64,000 bases of DNA from Verrucomicrobiales bacterium (GCA_002721895.1 PBLV01000068.1:1-64000); one strand, 5' to 3'; counted from the stretch's first letter, positions 8,276 through 19,022 are shown. The notes: generated from the sequence alone by a model not told the origin. Made by a program: numbers and translations.

Positions 8276-9471
8276 CTAGGATTGTGGGATGAGGTTTTCC
8301 GCCACGTCCGTGCGGTATGCCTTCAAGGCAGGCAATATACCCGCCAGCGCGCCAAGTGCAATGATGGACAGAGGCGCGGCAGCAAGAACAGGGTGGGGCT
8401 GTAGGGGATTGATAACCACGCCGGCCATTTCGGCGATGTAATGCGCCGCGGTGGTCATGAATCCTGCGTAAAACAAGAAGCCGATCAGTACTCCAATGGC
8501 CGCGATGGCCGTGCTCTCCAGAATAATGGCCCCGAACACTGTGCCGCGGCGCGCACCGAGTGCTCGCAGGATGGCAATTTCCCGGCGGCGTTCGTTCATG
8601 GTGTTGTGCAGGCTGGCAAGAATACCGCCGGCGGCCACCAGCGCTACCAAGCCGGCCATGACGCTTAACACGATCCGCAGCCACTCAAACCTTTGAAAGA
8701 ACGAGGTGACCTCCGGGGCAATCATGGCCACAGTCTTGGTTTGTGTGCTTTTGTTAACCTGATCGGAGAACTGCGCGCCCAAGGTCAGCGAGGTGAATTC
8801 CAAAAGGATCGCGCTGACGTCCGTGTTCTTTGCGCTGTCATGGCCGGGCATGTTCTGCAGGCCTTTTAACGGAATCCAGATGACTTGGTCGGCGGGAGTG
8901 TTGGAGGGTGAGAGGATGCCGACGACGACGTAATCCGTATCGTGTTTTTCGGCAGGATTGTAGTCCAAGCCATGATAGGGCTGAAACTTGTCTCCAATCC
9001 CCAAGCCCAGCCTCCGGGCGGCGTGACTGCCAATGACAGCCTCCTGGGAATTGGGGTTAAACAATCGTCCTGGGCTTGGGATTTCGTGGGCGCGACCCTC
9101 ATCGTATTCAACCCGGAAAAAATCCGTGGTCGTGCCGACAATGCGAAACCCCTTGAAGTTATCGCCGACCACAATGGGAACGGCGGTCTTGATGCGCTTG
9201 TTTTCCTGGATATCCTCAAAGTCCTTCCAAGGGAGCGTGCCGGGTGCCTTGTCCATGTGAAAAACGGAAAACAAGACCAGGCTGAGCTTGGACCCGCGCG
9301 AGCCCATGACGGCATGAAATCCGCCGGTGACATTCGTGAAGGCGTGCATGGACTGATCCTTTACGGCAATGATGGACATGAGCAGGCCGGCGGCTAGGGC
9401 AATGCTCAGACTGGTGATGACCGTGGACAGCGCATGCTGCCGGAGGCTTTTGCGGACAATCAACCAGAGCG

Positions 9472-9475
<4 letters not shown>
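8276..9475 (-). CDS. ABC transporter permease, FtsX/MacB family
   Basis: A 399-residue inner-membrane protein with one N-terminal membrane segment (ALSTVITSLSIALAAGLLMS), a large periplasmic domain (about residues 50-270) and three C-terminal segments, the FtsX/MacB layout. The conserved cytoplasmic motif 'ERRREIAILRALGARRGTVF' lies between membrane segments 2 and 3. It overlaps its ATPase gene by 4 bases, and the His-rich lipoprotein follows 5 bases later. FtsX-type permeases usually act by mechanotransmission or extrude lipids or peptides, but similar permeases occur in zinc-responsive clusters. Confidence 0.9.
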
Positions 9476-11329
<1,854 letters not shown>

Positions 11330-11353
11330 TCGTTCGTCGCATCATGGGTTTTC

Positions 11354-11379
11354 AAGGCGGTCTGCGGACCGCCTTTTTT
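11354..11379 (+). terminator. Rho-independent terminator of gapA
   Basis: Arms AAGGCGGTC and GACCGCC(TT) form a perfect GC-rich 7-base stem (11356-11362 with 11367-11373) around the loop TGCG, followed by six T (11374-11379). It starts 25 bases after the gapA stop. Confidence 0.9.
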
Positions 11380-11462
11380 GTGCTCCCGTTTTTCACCGGA
11401 GGTGGATAACAAATCCAGCAGGATTCATCACTTTGTGGCAGGTTGGGGTGGGAGATGAGATC

Positions 11463-11702
11463 ATGTGGCATCGTGGGCAACAGGTTATTTGCCTGGACGA
11501 CCGGTTCCCTGGAGCGATCTGGGAGTGGACTTCGCATGTCCCCCAAGTGGGCGGAGTCTACACCATCGTAGGCATGGACTACCTGCCTGAATGGGGTGGG
11601 CGGGAGCGTGTGCTGGGATTTCGCTTTGAGGAACTGCCCGCGTTGAGTTCTCGAACCTACTTTTCGGCGTGGCGCTTTGAGCCCTGTTGGATCCCTGGCT
11701 AA
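11463..11702 (+). CDS. Small conserved hypothetical protein
   Basis: A 79-residue protein starting MWHRGQQVICLDDRFP and ending 'YFSAWRFEPCWIPG'. The N-terminal 'G-Q-x-V-x-C-x-D-D-R-F', a middle 'VYTIVGM' strand, and a final 'FxAWRFxP' resemble small proteins seen in Verrucomicrobia and phages, probably an SH3-like beta barrel. GGGAGATGAG lies just before the ATG and could serve as a ribosome-binding site. The frame is open further upstream through the gapA terminator, which argues for this start. No function can be assigned. Confidence 0.6.
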   Translation: MWHRGQQVICLDDRFPGAIWEWTSHVPQVGGVYTIVGMDYLPEWGGRERVLGFRFEELPALSSRTYFSAWRFEPCWIPG

Positions 11703-11828
11703 CGCGGGGCGGAAAAAGCGGCCAGTTACCGATGGCCTGAAGCTGGGCAGGTGTGAGCTCCCCCCTGCCTGCCCGGCAACGGGCCTTGATGGCTTGCGTT
11801 TTCCCCCGACGACGGGCAAACAACGGCT

Positions 11829-12251
11829 GTGCTTAGACAACACCAATGCGTATTTTCGATCTCCACGCGCGGGCGGGAGTTTCACGATATCACGGACCGC
11901 GTGGCGGATGTGGTGGCTGAGGCGGATTTGGGCGCGGGAATGGTTACGTTACATTTACATCACACCAGCGCCTCGCTGGTGATTCAGGAAAATGCCGACC
12001 CCGGCGTTCGGCGTGACTTGGAGCGATTTATGGCCCGCGTTTGTCCGGATGGCGACCCGATGTTCGAGCATGATTACGAGGGTGAAGATGATATGCCCGC
12101 TCATGTGCGGACGGCATTGACGGCGGTCAACCTCAGCATTCCCATCACAAACGGGCGTCTTGCCTTGGGGACTTGGCAGGGCATTTATCTCTGGGAACAT
12201 CGTTACGCGGGGCATACCCGCAAGTTGACGGCCCATGTGCTCGGCGAGTGA
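11829..12251 (+). CDS. YjbQ family protein (UPF0047)
   Basis: A 140-residue protein beginning at GTG. The core 'STRGREFHDITDRVADVV', 'VTLHLHHTSASLVIQENAD', 'HDYEGEDDMPAHVRTAL' and 'LGTWQGIYLWEHR' match the YjbQ/UPF0047 family over its full length. Conserved His and Glu residues (HHTSAS, WEHR) suggest a metal or phosphate site. Some members can supply a minor thiamine-phosphate synthase activity, but the physiological role is unclear. It stands alone between two intergenic gaps. Confidence 0.92.
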   Translation: MLRQHQCVFSISTRGREFHDITDRVADVVAEADLGAGMVTLHLHHTSASLVIQENADPGVRRDLERFMARVCPDGDPMFEHDYEGEDDMPAHVRTALTAVNLSIPITNGRLALGTWQGIYLWEHRYAGHTRKLTAHVLGE

Positions 12252-12301
12252 ATCCGTCGGATATCTTGGTGATTTTCGGATAAATTGGGTGTTTTTCACC
12301 T

Positions 12302-12326
12302 GTTATTCCCGTTATGTGTGAATAAC
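12302..12326 (+). promoter_or_regulatory. Inverted repeat upstream of the lipid operon
   Basis: GTTATTC (12302-12308) and GAATAAC (12320-12326) form perfect 7-base arms with an 11-base spacer, 65 bases before the HMG-CoA-reductase-like gene. The spacing suits a dimeric repressor or activator site; no T tract follows, so it is not a terminator. The regulator is unknown. Confidence 0.3.
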
Positions 12327-12390
12327 TTGGGCAAGGGGGGATTGTGCTGGACTGTTTTCGCCCTGAAACTAGGCTCCCAACCTGACGTTG

Positions 12391-13611
12391 ATGAATGCTT
12401 TGGAAACAAACTCAAAACAGGAAACCGACGCCGTGGCACGCGCGGGGAGTGGTGGGGAGGCTTCCGGCAAGGTGACGCCTCCGCGCGGCTATGCCGCCGA
12501 GGACATGCAGCACCGAGTGGATTGGCTTGCGGCTCAAACGGGGTTCAATCTGGGTGACCTGAAGCTGGAGGAACCCGAGAATTACAAGGGGCTGTGCGAA
12601 AATCAGATTGGGCACGTGGGACTGCCGTTGTCCATCGCCGGCCCCCTGCGCATTGATGGCAGCTATGCGAAGGGTGACTTTTATGTGCCGCTTTGCACGC
12701 TGGAGGGGACGCTGTCACTCTCGATGACACGGGGTTTTTACCTGTCCTATTTGTCAGGCGGCATCACCAGCCGACACATCAAACAGGCCTTGTCGCGCAG
12801 CCCGGTGTTTATCTTCGAGACACTGGATGAGGCGTATGATTTCCTGCCTTGGATCGATGCGCATGTGAAGGAGATCACCGCCGCCGCCGAGAGCACCACT
12901 CGGCACGGCAAACTCCTGCGCATTGAGAAGCACCCTATACACAACCGCGTGTTGATGGAGTTCATCTATGACACCGCCGAGGCCGCCGGCCAAAACATGG
13001 TGACCATGGCCACGGATTCCGCCTGCCGCTGGATCATGGACAATTACAAGGCGCGCAGTCCCTTCCGTTATCTGGTGGAGAGCAATTTCTGCTGCGACAA
13101 AAACCCCGCGCACAAGACGATCATGGAGGGGCGCGGCCACCATGTCATTTGCAGTTTTAAAATCCCTGACCGGCTCTTGCGCAAGCTACTGCGCGTGGGA
13201 GTGGATGACATTGTCCGCTGCATCACGGACAAGCATCTGGGCTCGCAGATGGCCGGTGTGGTGGGCTTGAACCTGCACACCTCCAATGCGCTCGCCGCGC
13301 TCTATCTCGCACTGGGTCAGGATGTGGCTTGCGTGGCTGAGAACTGTGTGGGCATTGCCACCTACGAGAAGCACGGCGACAGCCTGTTTGCCACGCTTAG
13401 CATGCCATCGATCACCGTAGGCACGGTGGGCGGCGCCACGCGTCTGGCGCAGCAACGCAGCCATCTGGAGATGCTGGGCTGCACCGGGGACAAGAGCGCA
13501 CGCAAACTGGCGGAGATCATTTGTGCCTCCGCGCTTGCACTGGAAATTTCACTGGCCGGGGCCATTGTCAGCAACGAGTTTGCCCTCGCGCATGCCAAGT
13601 TCGGAAGGTAA
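12391..13611 (+). CDS. HMG-CoA reductase homologue (divergent)
   Basis: A 406-residue soluble protein. It keeps the family framework: 'ENQIGHVGLPLSIAGPL', the catalytic Glu in TLEG, Lys in 'CDKNPAHKTIMEGRGHHV' (equivalent of DKKPA), Asp in GQDVACVAEN, 'TVGTVGGATRLAQQRSHLE' and a late His (FALAHAKFGR). It departs from consensus at DAMGMNM (here EAAGQNM) and DKKPAAIN, so NAD(P)H or substrate preference may differ. HMG-CoA reductase makes mevalonate for isoprenoids. It is the first gene of the lipid operon, 4 bases before the acyltransferase start, so it may feed a membrane-lipid pathway. No other mevalonate-pathway gene is in the window. Confidence 0.8.
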   Translation: MNALETNSKQETDAVARAGSGGEASGKVTPPRGYAAEDMQHRVDWLAAQTGFNLGDLKLEEPENYKGLCENQIGHVGLPLSIAGPLRIDGSYAKGDFYVPLCTLEGTLSLSMTRGFYLSYLSGGITSRHIKQALSRSPVFIFETLDEAYDFLPWIDAHVKEITAAAESTTRHGKLLRIEKHPIHNRVLMEFIYDTAEAAGQNMVTMATDSACRWIMDNYKARSPFRYLVESNFCCDKNPAHKTIMEGRGHHVICSFKIPDRLLRKLLRVGVDDIVRCITDKHLGSQMAGVVGLNLHTSNALAALYLALGQDVACVAENCVGIATYEKHGDSLFATLSMPSITVGTVGGATRLAQQRSHLEMLGCTGDKSARKLAEIICASALALEISLAGAIVSNEFALAHAKFGR

Positions 13612-13615
13612 ACGC

Positions 13616-14350
13616 GTGTCAGCGTTTCAAGAACTGCTGCGGGACGCAGGCCTCGAGGAGGAATTTGCGTACCTACGCGAGCCGCCCCGCGGCAAGGCTC
13701 GGCTATTTCATGGCGTGTTTGAACTTTTCGGCACGGCACTATTTAACCTTTGGTGTCCACTCACGGTCCACGGCCGGGAGCGCCTTCCCTCGCCGCCCTT
13801 TATGGTTTGCAGCAACCACTCCAGCCACATGGATAGCGCCGCGCTCATGTACGCCAGTGGAATGGATTTCAACCAGTTTGGAATGGTGGCTGCGCGCGAT
13901 TACTTTTTTGAAAATAAGAAACGCAAGAACTCGCTGCCGCTCCTGATGAATCTCATTCCCGCGGACCGCAAATCGAGTCGACAGACCATAGCCCGGATCA
14001 TGGCCGCCTGCCGCGAATTTCTGCGGCCCGGCGGGCGAGCCATCATTATTTATCCCGAAGGCACCCGTTCCACTGATGGAGAGATTGCGTCTCTCAAGAA
14101 AGGCCCGGCGATGATCGCCACGGAGTTGGACATTCCTATCGTGCCCGCCTATGTACACGGTACTTTCGATTCCCTGCCAAAGTTCGGCAAAGTGCCCAAG
14201 CCGCGCCGCATTACCGTGCATTTTGGCGAGGCCATTCATCCCGGCCGCATTGCGGAGTCGGAGGAAGCCGGGCGATTGATCTACACCGATGTCACTAATA
14301 CACTGACGGAACGGATCCTGAAACTACATGGCACTCACCATGGCCACTGA
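13616..14350 (+). CDS. PlsC-type acyltransferase; candidate DHAP acyltransferase
   Basis: A 244-residue acyltransferase with the two hallmark motifs: NHSSHMD (NHX4D) near residue 65 and 'YPEGTRSTDGEI' near residue 148. I choose the GTG at 13616 because GGAAGG lies 7 bases upstream; an ATG at 13592 in the same frame would overlap the reductase gene. Such enzymes acylate glycerol-3-phosphate, DHAP or lysophosphatidate. Because the next two genes are an alkyl-DHAP-synthase-like protein and an SDR, acylation of DHAP (the GNPAT step) is a reasonable proposal, not proven. The stop overlaps the next gene by 23 bases. Confidence 0.9.
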   Translation: MSAFQELLRDAGLEEEFAYLREPPRGKARLFHGVFELFGTALFNLWCPLTVHGRERLPSPPFMVCSNHSSHMDSAALMYASGMDFNQFGMVAARDYFFENKKRKNSLPLLMNLIPADRKSSRQTIARIMAACREFLRPGGRAIIIYPEGTRSTDGEIASLKKGPAMIATELDIPIVPAYVHGTFDSLPKFGKVPKPRRITVHFGEAIHPGRIAESEEAGRLIYTDVTNTLTERILKLHGTHHGH

Positions 14351-16076
14351 AATTCGACACATGAAATGGTGGGGTTGGGGTTACGAGGATGTCACCTTTG
14401 ATGATTCCAACAAGCCGGGACTGTGGCCCTATCTGGCGCGTGAGCTGGAGGTCGATGAAATTGAATGGACCAAACCCGTTTCCTTCGAGGATGTTGAGTT
14501 GCCTCGACAAAATCTCAACGAAGAATTTTTAAAGGGCATCAAGGAAGCCTTGAAAGATGACCAGATTGTAGAGGATAAGAAAGCCCGGCTCATCCATGCG
14601 GCAGGGAAAAGTTTTCGGGATCTCTGGCGGCTGCGCCACGGCAAGGTTCGGCACGCGCCTGATTTTGTGGTTTTTCCGGAAAGTGAGAAGGATGTCGTTA
14701 CCCTCGTCCGGGCGGCCCATGAGCATGGTGTGGTACTGATCCCGTTCGGCGGCGGCTCAAATATAGCCGGTTGCTTGGAGCCACGTGACTCGGGTGGCCG
14801 GATGGTGGTCAGCCTCGACATGTGTCGCATGCATGAGGTGCTGGAAGTGGATCAACGTTCCCTCATTGCCCGGGTTCAGCCTGGGGTTTATGGCCAGCAC
14901 CTTGAAGACCAGTTGGCTGGCCATGGCGTTACTCTTGGTCATTTTCCAGATTCCTTCTTGCACAGCACACTGGGAGGCTGGGCGGCCACTCGCTCAGCCG
15001 GCATGCAGAGCGATCGTTACGGCAAAATCGAGGACATGATCGTCAGCCTGCGCATGGTGACTCCCACGGGGACAATCGCCACTCGCACGGTACCCAAGAG
15101 CAGCAATGGCATTGATGTGCGGCACCTTTGCATCGGCAGTGAGGGCATTCTGGGGGTTATTACCGAGGTGGCGGTGCAGGTTCACCGCAAGCCGACGCAC
15201 GAGGATTGGTATGGCTGGCTGTTTCCAGATTTTGAAAGCGGTGTGAAAGCCATTCACGAGTGCCAGCGTCATGACTGTATGCCCACGGTCACTCGACTGA
15301 ACGACCCCAAGAAGACCGCGCTCTCCTTTGCCTTTAAGGCGCCAAAGAGCGGTTTCAAGGAGGCCATTGGAAAAGCGGTCAAGTGGTACATCGGCAACAT
15401 CAAGGGCATTGACTTTAAAAGCTGCTGCCTGATGGTGGTTAAGTTTGAGGGGGATTACGACAGCTTCCACATGCGCCGTCGTGAGGTGTCCGCCATCTAT
15501 CGCCGGCGTGGAGGCGTGTGTTTGGGCGCGGAACCGGGTCGATCCTTTGCCCGGGCCAAGTTTGATTTTCCGCACCTTCGTGATTACGTGATGGATCGAA
15601 ACATCATGGCGGATGTCAGTGAGACAGCCACCACATGGAGCAATTTGTTGAAGCTGCACGAGAATGGAATGGCTGCTGTGAATCAGGCCATTCGTGACAC
15701 TGGCGTCGCGCCTTGGTGCGGTTGCCATGTCAGCCACAGCTACCATACCGGAGCCAGCCTTTACTTTACATTTGGCTGTCGCCAGCGTCCGAGCCGGGAG
15801 ATTGAGCAGTACCTTTATGTGAAAAAGGCTGCCGAGGACGCGTTCCTGGAGAACGGCGGCACCTTGTCGCATCACCACGCCGTTGGCACCGAGCATCTGC
15901 CGTGGGTGGAGGCGGACATTTCGGCCACCGGGATTCGGGCCGTGCAGGCACTCAAGGATGGCCTTGATCCGCATGGCATCATGAACCCTGGAAAGATCAT
16001 CCCGCCCAAGGATCCGCTGAATGCTTGGGGGCTGGGGGAAGACGCCATTCGTCAATTGGTGGATTCCAGCCAATGA
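14328..16076 (+). CDS. Alkyldihydroxyacetonephosphate synthase-like FAD protein
   Basis: A 582-residue FAD-binding oxidase of the vanillyl-alcohol-oxidase fold. It begins with 'HMKWWGWGYEDVTF', like eukaryotic AGPS, then shows FAD-loop motifs 'PFGGGSNIAG' (about residue 140) and 'GHFPDSFLHS' with 'GGWAATRSAGMQSDRYGKIE' (about 204-235), and ends with an HHH triplet near residues 515-517 ('LSHHHAVGTEHLPW'), the active-site His cluster of AGPS. AGPS swaps the acyl chain of acyl-DHAP for a fatty alcohol, creating the ether bond. Simple D-lactate or glycolate oxidases lack the KWWGWG and HHH features. It overlaps plsC upstream by 23 bases and the SDR by 4. Confidence 0.85.
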   Translation: MALTMATEIRHMKWWGWGYEDVTFDDSNKPGLWPYLARELEVDEIEWTKPVSFEDVELPRQNLNEEFLKGIKEALKDDQIVEDKKARLIHAAGKSFRDLWRLRHGKVRHAPDFVVFPESEKDVVTLVRAAHEHGVVLIPFGGGSNIAGCLEPRDSGGRMVVSLDMCRMHEVLEVDQRSLIARVQPGVYGQHLEDQLAGHGVTLGHFPDSFLHSTLGGWAATRSAGMQSDRYGKIEDMIVSLRMVTPTGTIATRTVPKSSNGIDVRHLCIGSEGILGVITEVAVQVHRKPTHEDWYGWLFPDFESGVKAIHECQRHDCMPTVTRLNDPKKTALSFAFKAPKSGFKEAIGKAVKWYIGNIKGIDFKSCCLMVVKFEGDYDSFHMRRREVSAIYRRRGGVCLGAEPGRSFARAKFDFPHLRDYVMDRNIMADVSETATTWSNLLKLHENGMAAVNQAIRDTGVAPWCGCHVSHSYHTGASLYFTFGCRQRPSREIEQYLYVKKAAEDAFLENGGTLSHHHAVGTEHLPWVEADISATGIRAVQALKDGLDPHGIMNPGKIIPPKDPLNAWGLGEDAIRQLVDSSQ

Positions 16077-16870
16077 GTTTCGCCGGCCAAACCATTGCCA
16101 TCACCGGCGGCTCCAGTGGCTTGGGGCTCCAGTTGGCGCGCAATTTCGCCCAGCAAGGTGCTCGCCTTGCCTTGATGGCCCGGGATGCGGATCGCTTGGA
16201 CAGCGCGGCGCGCGAGTGCGGTGGGGATGTTTTCACATTCGCGGGCGATGTCACAAAGGAGGAAGATTGCCGGGCATTCATACAGCAGGTGGTTGGCGAA
16301 CGGGGCGGACTGGATCATCTCATTGCGAACGCCGGCCAGAGTATGTGGGCACGCTTTGAGGAGGTGGAGGATCTTTCCCTTTACCGTCGCCTGCTGGAGG
16401 TCAATTACCTTGGCGCCGTCTATTGCACTCATGCCGCCTTGAGCGCACTCAAGCAAAGCCGCGGCCAGGTGGTGGTCATTTCGTCCATTCAAGCCAAGGT
16501 GGGTGTGCCGTTGCACACGGGATATGGGGCCAGCAAACATGCGCTGGAGGGATTCATTGATGCCCTCCGCTACGAGCTGGATGGCACCGGAGTGAATCTC
16601 CTGAAGATTTATCCGCACTGGATTCGGGGCACCGAGTTGCGACGCCATGCATTGGGCCCGGATGCGCAACCCATGGGTAAGCGCAAACGCAGCCACAGCG
16701 ACAGCGGCGTTGATGTTGATGAATGTGCTGGTGCCATCATGAATGCAATGGCCCGCCGCCGCCAGACTCTCTACGTACCTTGGACACTGCGTTACGTCCA
16801 GTTCATCAAGAACCTGTTTCCTGGCTTTGTGCGCTGGTCTATTCGCCGCAAGGTAGGCGACCAGAAATGA
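16073..16870 (+). CDS. SDR-family reductase; candidate acyl/alkyl-DHAP reductase
   Basis: A 265-residue short-chain dehydrogenase. Rossmann motif TGGSSGLG, NAG at 'LIANAGQSM', and the catalytic set S...Y...K in 'VVISSIQAKVGVP' and 'GYGASKHALEGF'. The C-terminus has basic and hydrophobic stretches (LYVPWTLRYVQFIKNLFP) suited to membrane association. The pattern is closest, by eye, to the DHRS7B/PexRAP branch, which reduces acyl- or alkyl-DHAP in ether-lipid synthesis. Start and stop overlap both neighbours by ATGA, so it is tightly coupled with the AGPS-like gene and second acyltransferase. Confidence 0.82.
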   Translation: MSFAGQTIAITGGSSGLGLQLARNFAQQGARLALMARDADRLDSAARECGGDVFTFAGDVTKEEDCRAFIQQVVGERGGLDHLIANAGQSMWARFEEVEDLSLYRRLLEVNYLGAVYCTHAALSALKQSRGQVVVISSIQAKVGVPLHTGYGASKHALEGFIDALRYELDGTGVNLLKIYPHWIRGTELRRHALGPDAQPMGKRKRSHSDSGVDVDECAGAIMNAMARRRQTLYVPWTLRYVQFIKNLFPGFVRWSIRRKVGDQK

Positions 16871-17526
16871 AAGCTCCGTCCGAGCGCGCCGGCATTGGCT
16901 ATTTCATGGGCTGGTGGTTTTTCCGGATCTACACCAGCCTGTATCATCGCCGGCGCGTGTTTAATGAGGAACGCGTTCCGCGCGCGGGGGGCGTTATTTT
17001 GGCCGCCAACCATCTTAGTTACATTGACCCCCCGTTGGTTGGCTGTTCCACCCGGCGGACCATCCATTATCTTGCGCGTGAGTCTGCGTTTAAAAATCCC
17101 ATTGGTGGTGCCATCCTGCGCTCGTGGAACAGCATCCCCGTGGATCGCGATGGGGGCAGCGCCAAGGGATTGCGAACCATTCTCGAGCGGCTTCGGAAAG
17201 GCCGTGCAATCATGATGTTTCCCGAGGGAACCCGCAGTCCAGACGGAACCCAGCAGCCCGCCCGCGGCGGCATTGGCTTGCTGATCGCCAAGTCAAAATC
17301 CCCCGTGCTGCCTGTGCGAGTATTCGGGACATTTGAAGCCTTTGGCCGTCGGCACCTTATCCCACGGCCTTGCGGGGTGTCCGTTAAATTCGGCGAGTTA
17401 ATGGAGTTTGAAGAGTTGCGCGCCGAGGCCAATGAGGCTAATCCGGATCGTCGCCGCGGGATTTATCGGCAAATTTCCGGCAATTTGATGGATGCCATTG
17501 CAGCCCTGAAAGCGGAACAAGATTAG
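16867..17526 (+). CDS. plsC: 1-acylglycerol-3-phosphate acyltransferase (PlsC)
   Basis: A 219-residue acyltransferase with a membrane-associated N-terminus (GYFMGWWFFRIYTSLYH), NHLSYID (NHX4D) near residue 44, and 'MMFPEGTRSPDGTQQPARGG' near residue 118. It follows the SDR with an ATGA overlap and completes the operon's set of acyltransferase, ether synthase, reductase, acyltransferase. In that reading it would acylate the sn-2 position of 1-alkyl-glycerol-3-phosphate, producing an ether phosphatidate; it could also serve ordinary phospholipid synthesis. Confidence 0.92.
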   Translation: MKAPSERAGIGYFMGWWFFRIYTSLYHRRRVFNEERVPRAGGVILAANHLSYIDPPLVGCSTRRTIHYLARESAFKNPIGGAILRSWNSIPVDRDGGSAKGLRTILERLRKGRAIMMFPEGTRSPDGTQQPARGGIGLLIAKSKSPVLPVRVFGTFEAFGRRHLIPRPCGVSVKFGELMEFEELRAEANEANPDRRRGIYRQISGNLMDAIAALKAEQD

Positions 17527-17528
17527 AT

Positions 17529-18965
17529 ATGAAGACAACCATTCACACCACTTCCATCGACAGCCTGCGGGCGGATGTCCTTGTTTGGCCGGTCACGACC
17601 GCGCTGGATTTCCCCGACGACTTGGCTCGGTTCGCCGGTGCGCAACTGGATGAGTTGGCCGAGATCGGCGAAACTTCCGGGAAACCCACTGAGTTAACCA
17701 TTCTCCATGCTCCTCTCGGCGAGTCCATTCGTCGTCATTACCTGCTGGGCGTGGGCGACGTGCTCAGTGCCGGGGCGGCTTTTAAGGCTGCCGGGCAGGC
17801 TGTGCGAGAGGCCGTCAAACGGGGGGCGAAGAGCCTTGCTATTCATGTGGCCGAGGATTTGGTCCGCCCCGTGATTGAGGGTGCACACTACGGGAGTTAC
17901 CAGAACAATTCCCACCGGACGGAGGCTGGGAGTGGTCTCGAGGCATTGATTGTCTGCACGGGCAGCGATGGCAGCCCCGATGCTGGGGAAATCACCGGCA
18001 GGGCAGTGAACCTCACACGAGAACTGGTGAACACGCCCGCGAATGATTTGGGTCCCGTGGAACTGGCTGCGCGGGCCGAGACCGAGGGCCGGGCTTCAGG
18101 CTTGGAAGTTGAAGTGCTGGATGAGGTTGCCCTGCGGGATCTTGGCGCGGGCGCGCATCTGGCAGTGGGACAGGGTTCCGCGCGGCCGCCGCGGTTGGTG
18201 CGGCTTTCCTACACGCCCGCCAATCCGGGCGACGATCACCTGTGTCTGGTGGGCAAGGGAATTACTTTTGACACGGGCGGCCTTTCACTCAAGCCCCCCA
18301 AGAGCATGGAGACGATGAAGTACGACATGGGCGGCGCGGGCACCATGATCGGCGCCATCACGGCCATTGGACGACTGCAGCCGGCTACACGGGTCAGTTG
18401 TGTGTTGGCGTTGGCGGAAAACATGCCGGGCAGCCGCGCCACGCGGCCCGGCGACATCGTCCGTGCCATGAATGGCAAGACCGTTGAGATTTTAAACACC
18501 GATGCCGAGGGGCGGCTGGTGCTGGCCGATGCGCTGACCTATGCTGTCCGCAATGTCGGCGCGACACATCTTGTGGATGCCGCGACCCTCACGGGTGCAG
18601 TGAGCGTGGCCCTTGGCAACCTGAATGTTGCCTTGATGTCCAATGATGACGCCTTGGCGGACCGTATTCGTGACGCCGGCGCGACGATTGGCGAAGGGTT
18701 TTGGCCGCTTCCAATGGAAGAGGAATATCTGGTCCCGATGCGAGGTGAGCAGTCTGATCTGCGCAACATATCCGGCAGCCGCAATGCTGGGACAATCACA
18801 GCTGCCAAGTTTCTGGAGCAATTCGTCGAGGAAACGCCGTGGGCCCATCTTGATATTGCCGGCACGGCTTGGCATGAGAAACCGCTCCCACATGCGCCCC
18901 GGGGCGCCAGCGGCATTGCCGTCCGCACGCTGGTTCGCGTGGCTGAGACTTGGGGGAACGGTTGA
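17529..18965 (+). CDS. pepA: Leucyl aminopeptidase, M17 family
   Basis: A 478-residue cytosolic metallopeptidase. The catalytic domain carries 'VGKGITFDTGGLSLKPPKSM' with a Lys and Asp for metals, 'YDMGGAGTMIGAI', the signature NTDAEGRLVLADALTY, and 'LDIAGTAWHEK'. It removes N-terminal amino acids from peptides using two Zn or Mn ions; some PepA proteins also bind DNA. Start ATG is 2 bases after plsC, so it is co-transcribed with the lipid genes, though no functional link is evident. Confidence 0.96.
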   Translation: MKTTIHTTSIDSLRADVLVWPVTTALDFPDDLARFAGAQLDELAEIGETSGKPTELTILHAPLGESIRRHYLLGVGDVLSAGAAFKAAGQAVREAVKRGAKSLAIHVAEDLVRPVIEGAHYGSYQNNSHRTEAGSGLEALIVCTGSDGSPDAGEITGRAVNLTRELVNTPANDLGPVELAARAETEGRASGLEVEVLDEVALRDLGAGAHLAVGQGSARPPRLVRLSYTPANPGDDHLCLVGKGITFDTGGLSLKPPKSMETMKYDMGGAGTMIGAITAIGRLQPATRVSCVLALAENMPGSRATRPGDIVRAMNGKTVEILNTDAEGRLVLADALTYAVRNVGATHLVDAATLTGAVSVALGNLNVALMSNDDALADRIRDAGATIGEGFWPLPMEEEYLVPMRGEQSDLRNISGSRNAGTITAAKFLEQFVEETPWAHLDIAGTAWHEKPLPHAPRGASGIAVRTLVRVAETWGNG

Positions 18966-18977
18966 CGGATGCGGGTT

Positions 18978-19000
18978 GCCCGGCCGGTTTGCGGCCGGGC
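18978..19000 (+). terminator. GC-rich hairpin after pepA
   Basis: GCCCGGCCG (18978-18986) and CGGCCGGGC (18992-19000) form a perfect 9-base stem with a 5-base loop, 12 bases after the pepA stop and 22 before the next ATG. It lacks a T tract, so it may pause polymerase or protect an mRNA end rather than terminate strongly. Confidence 0.45.
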
Positions 19001-19022
19001 CCATCATGGGCTATGTTGTGTC

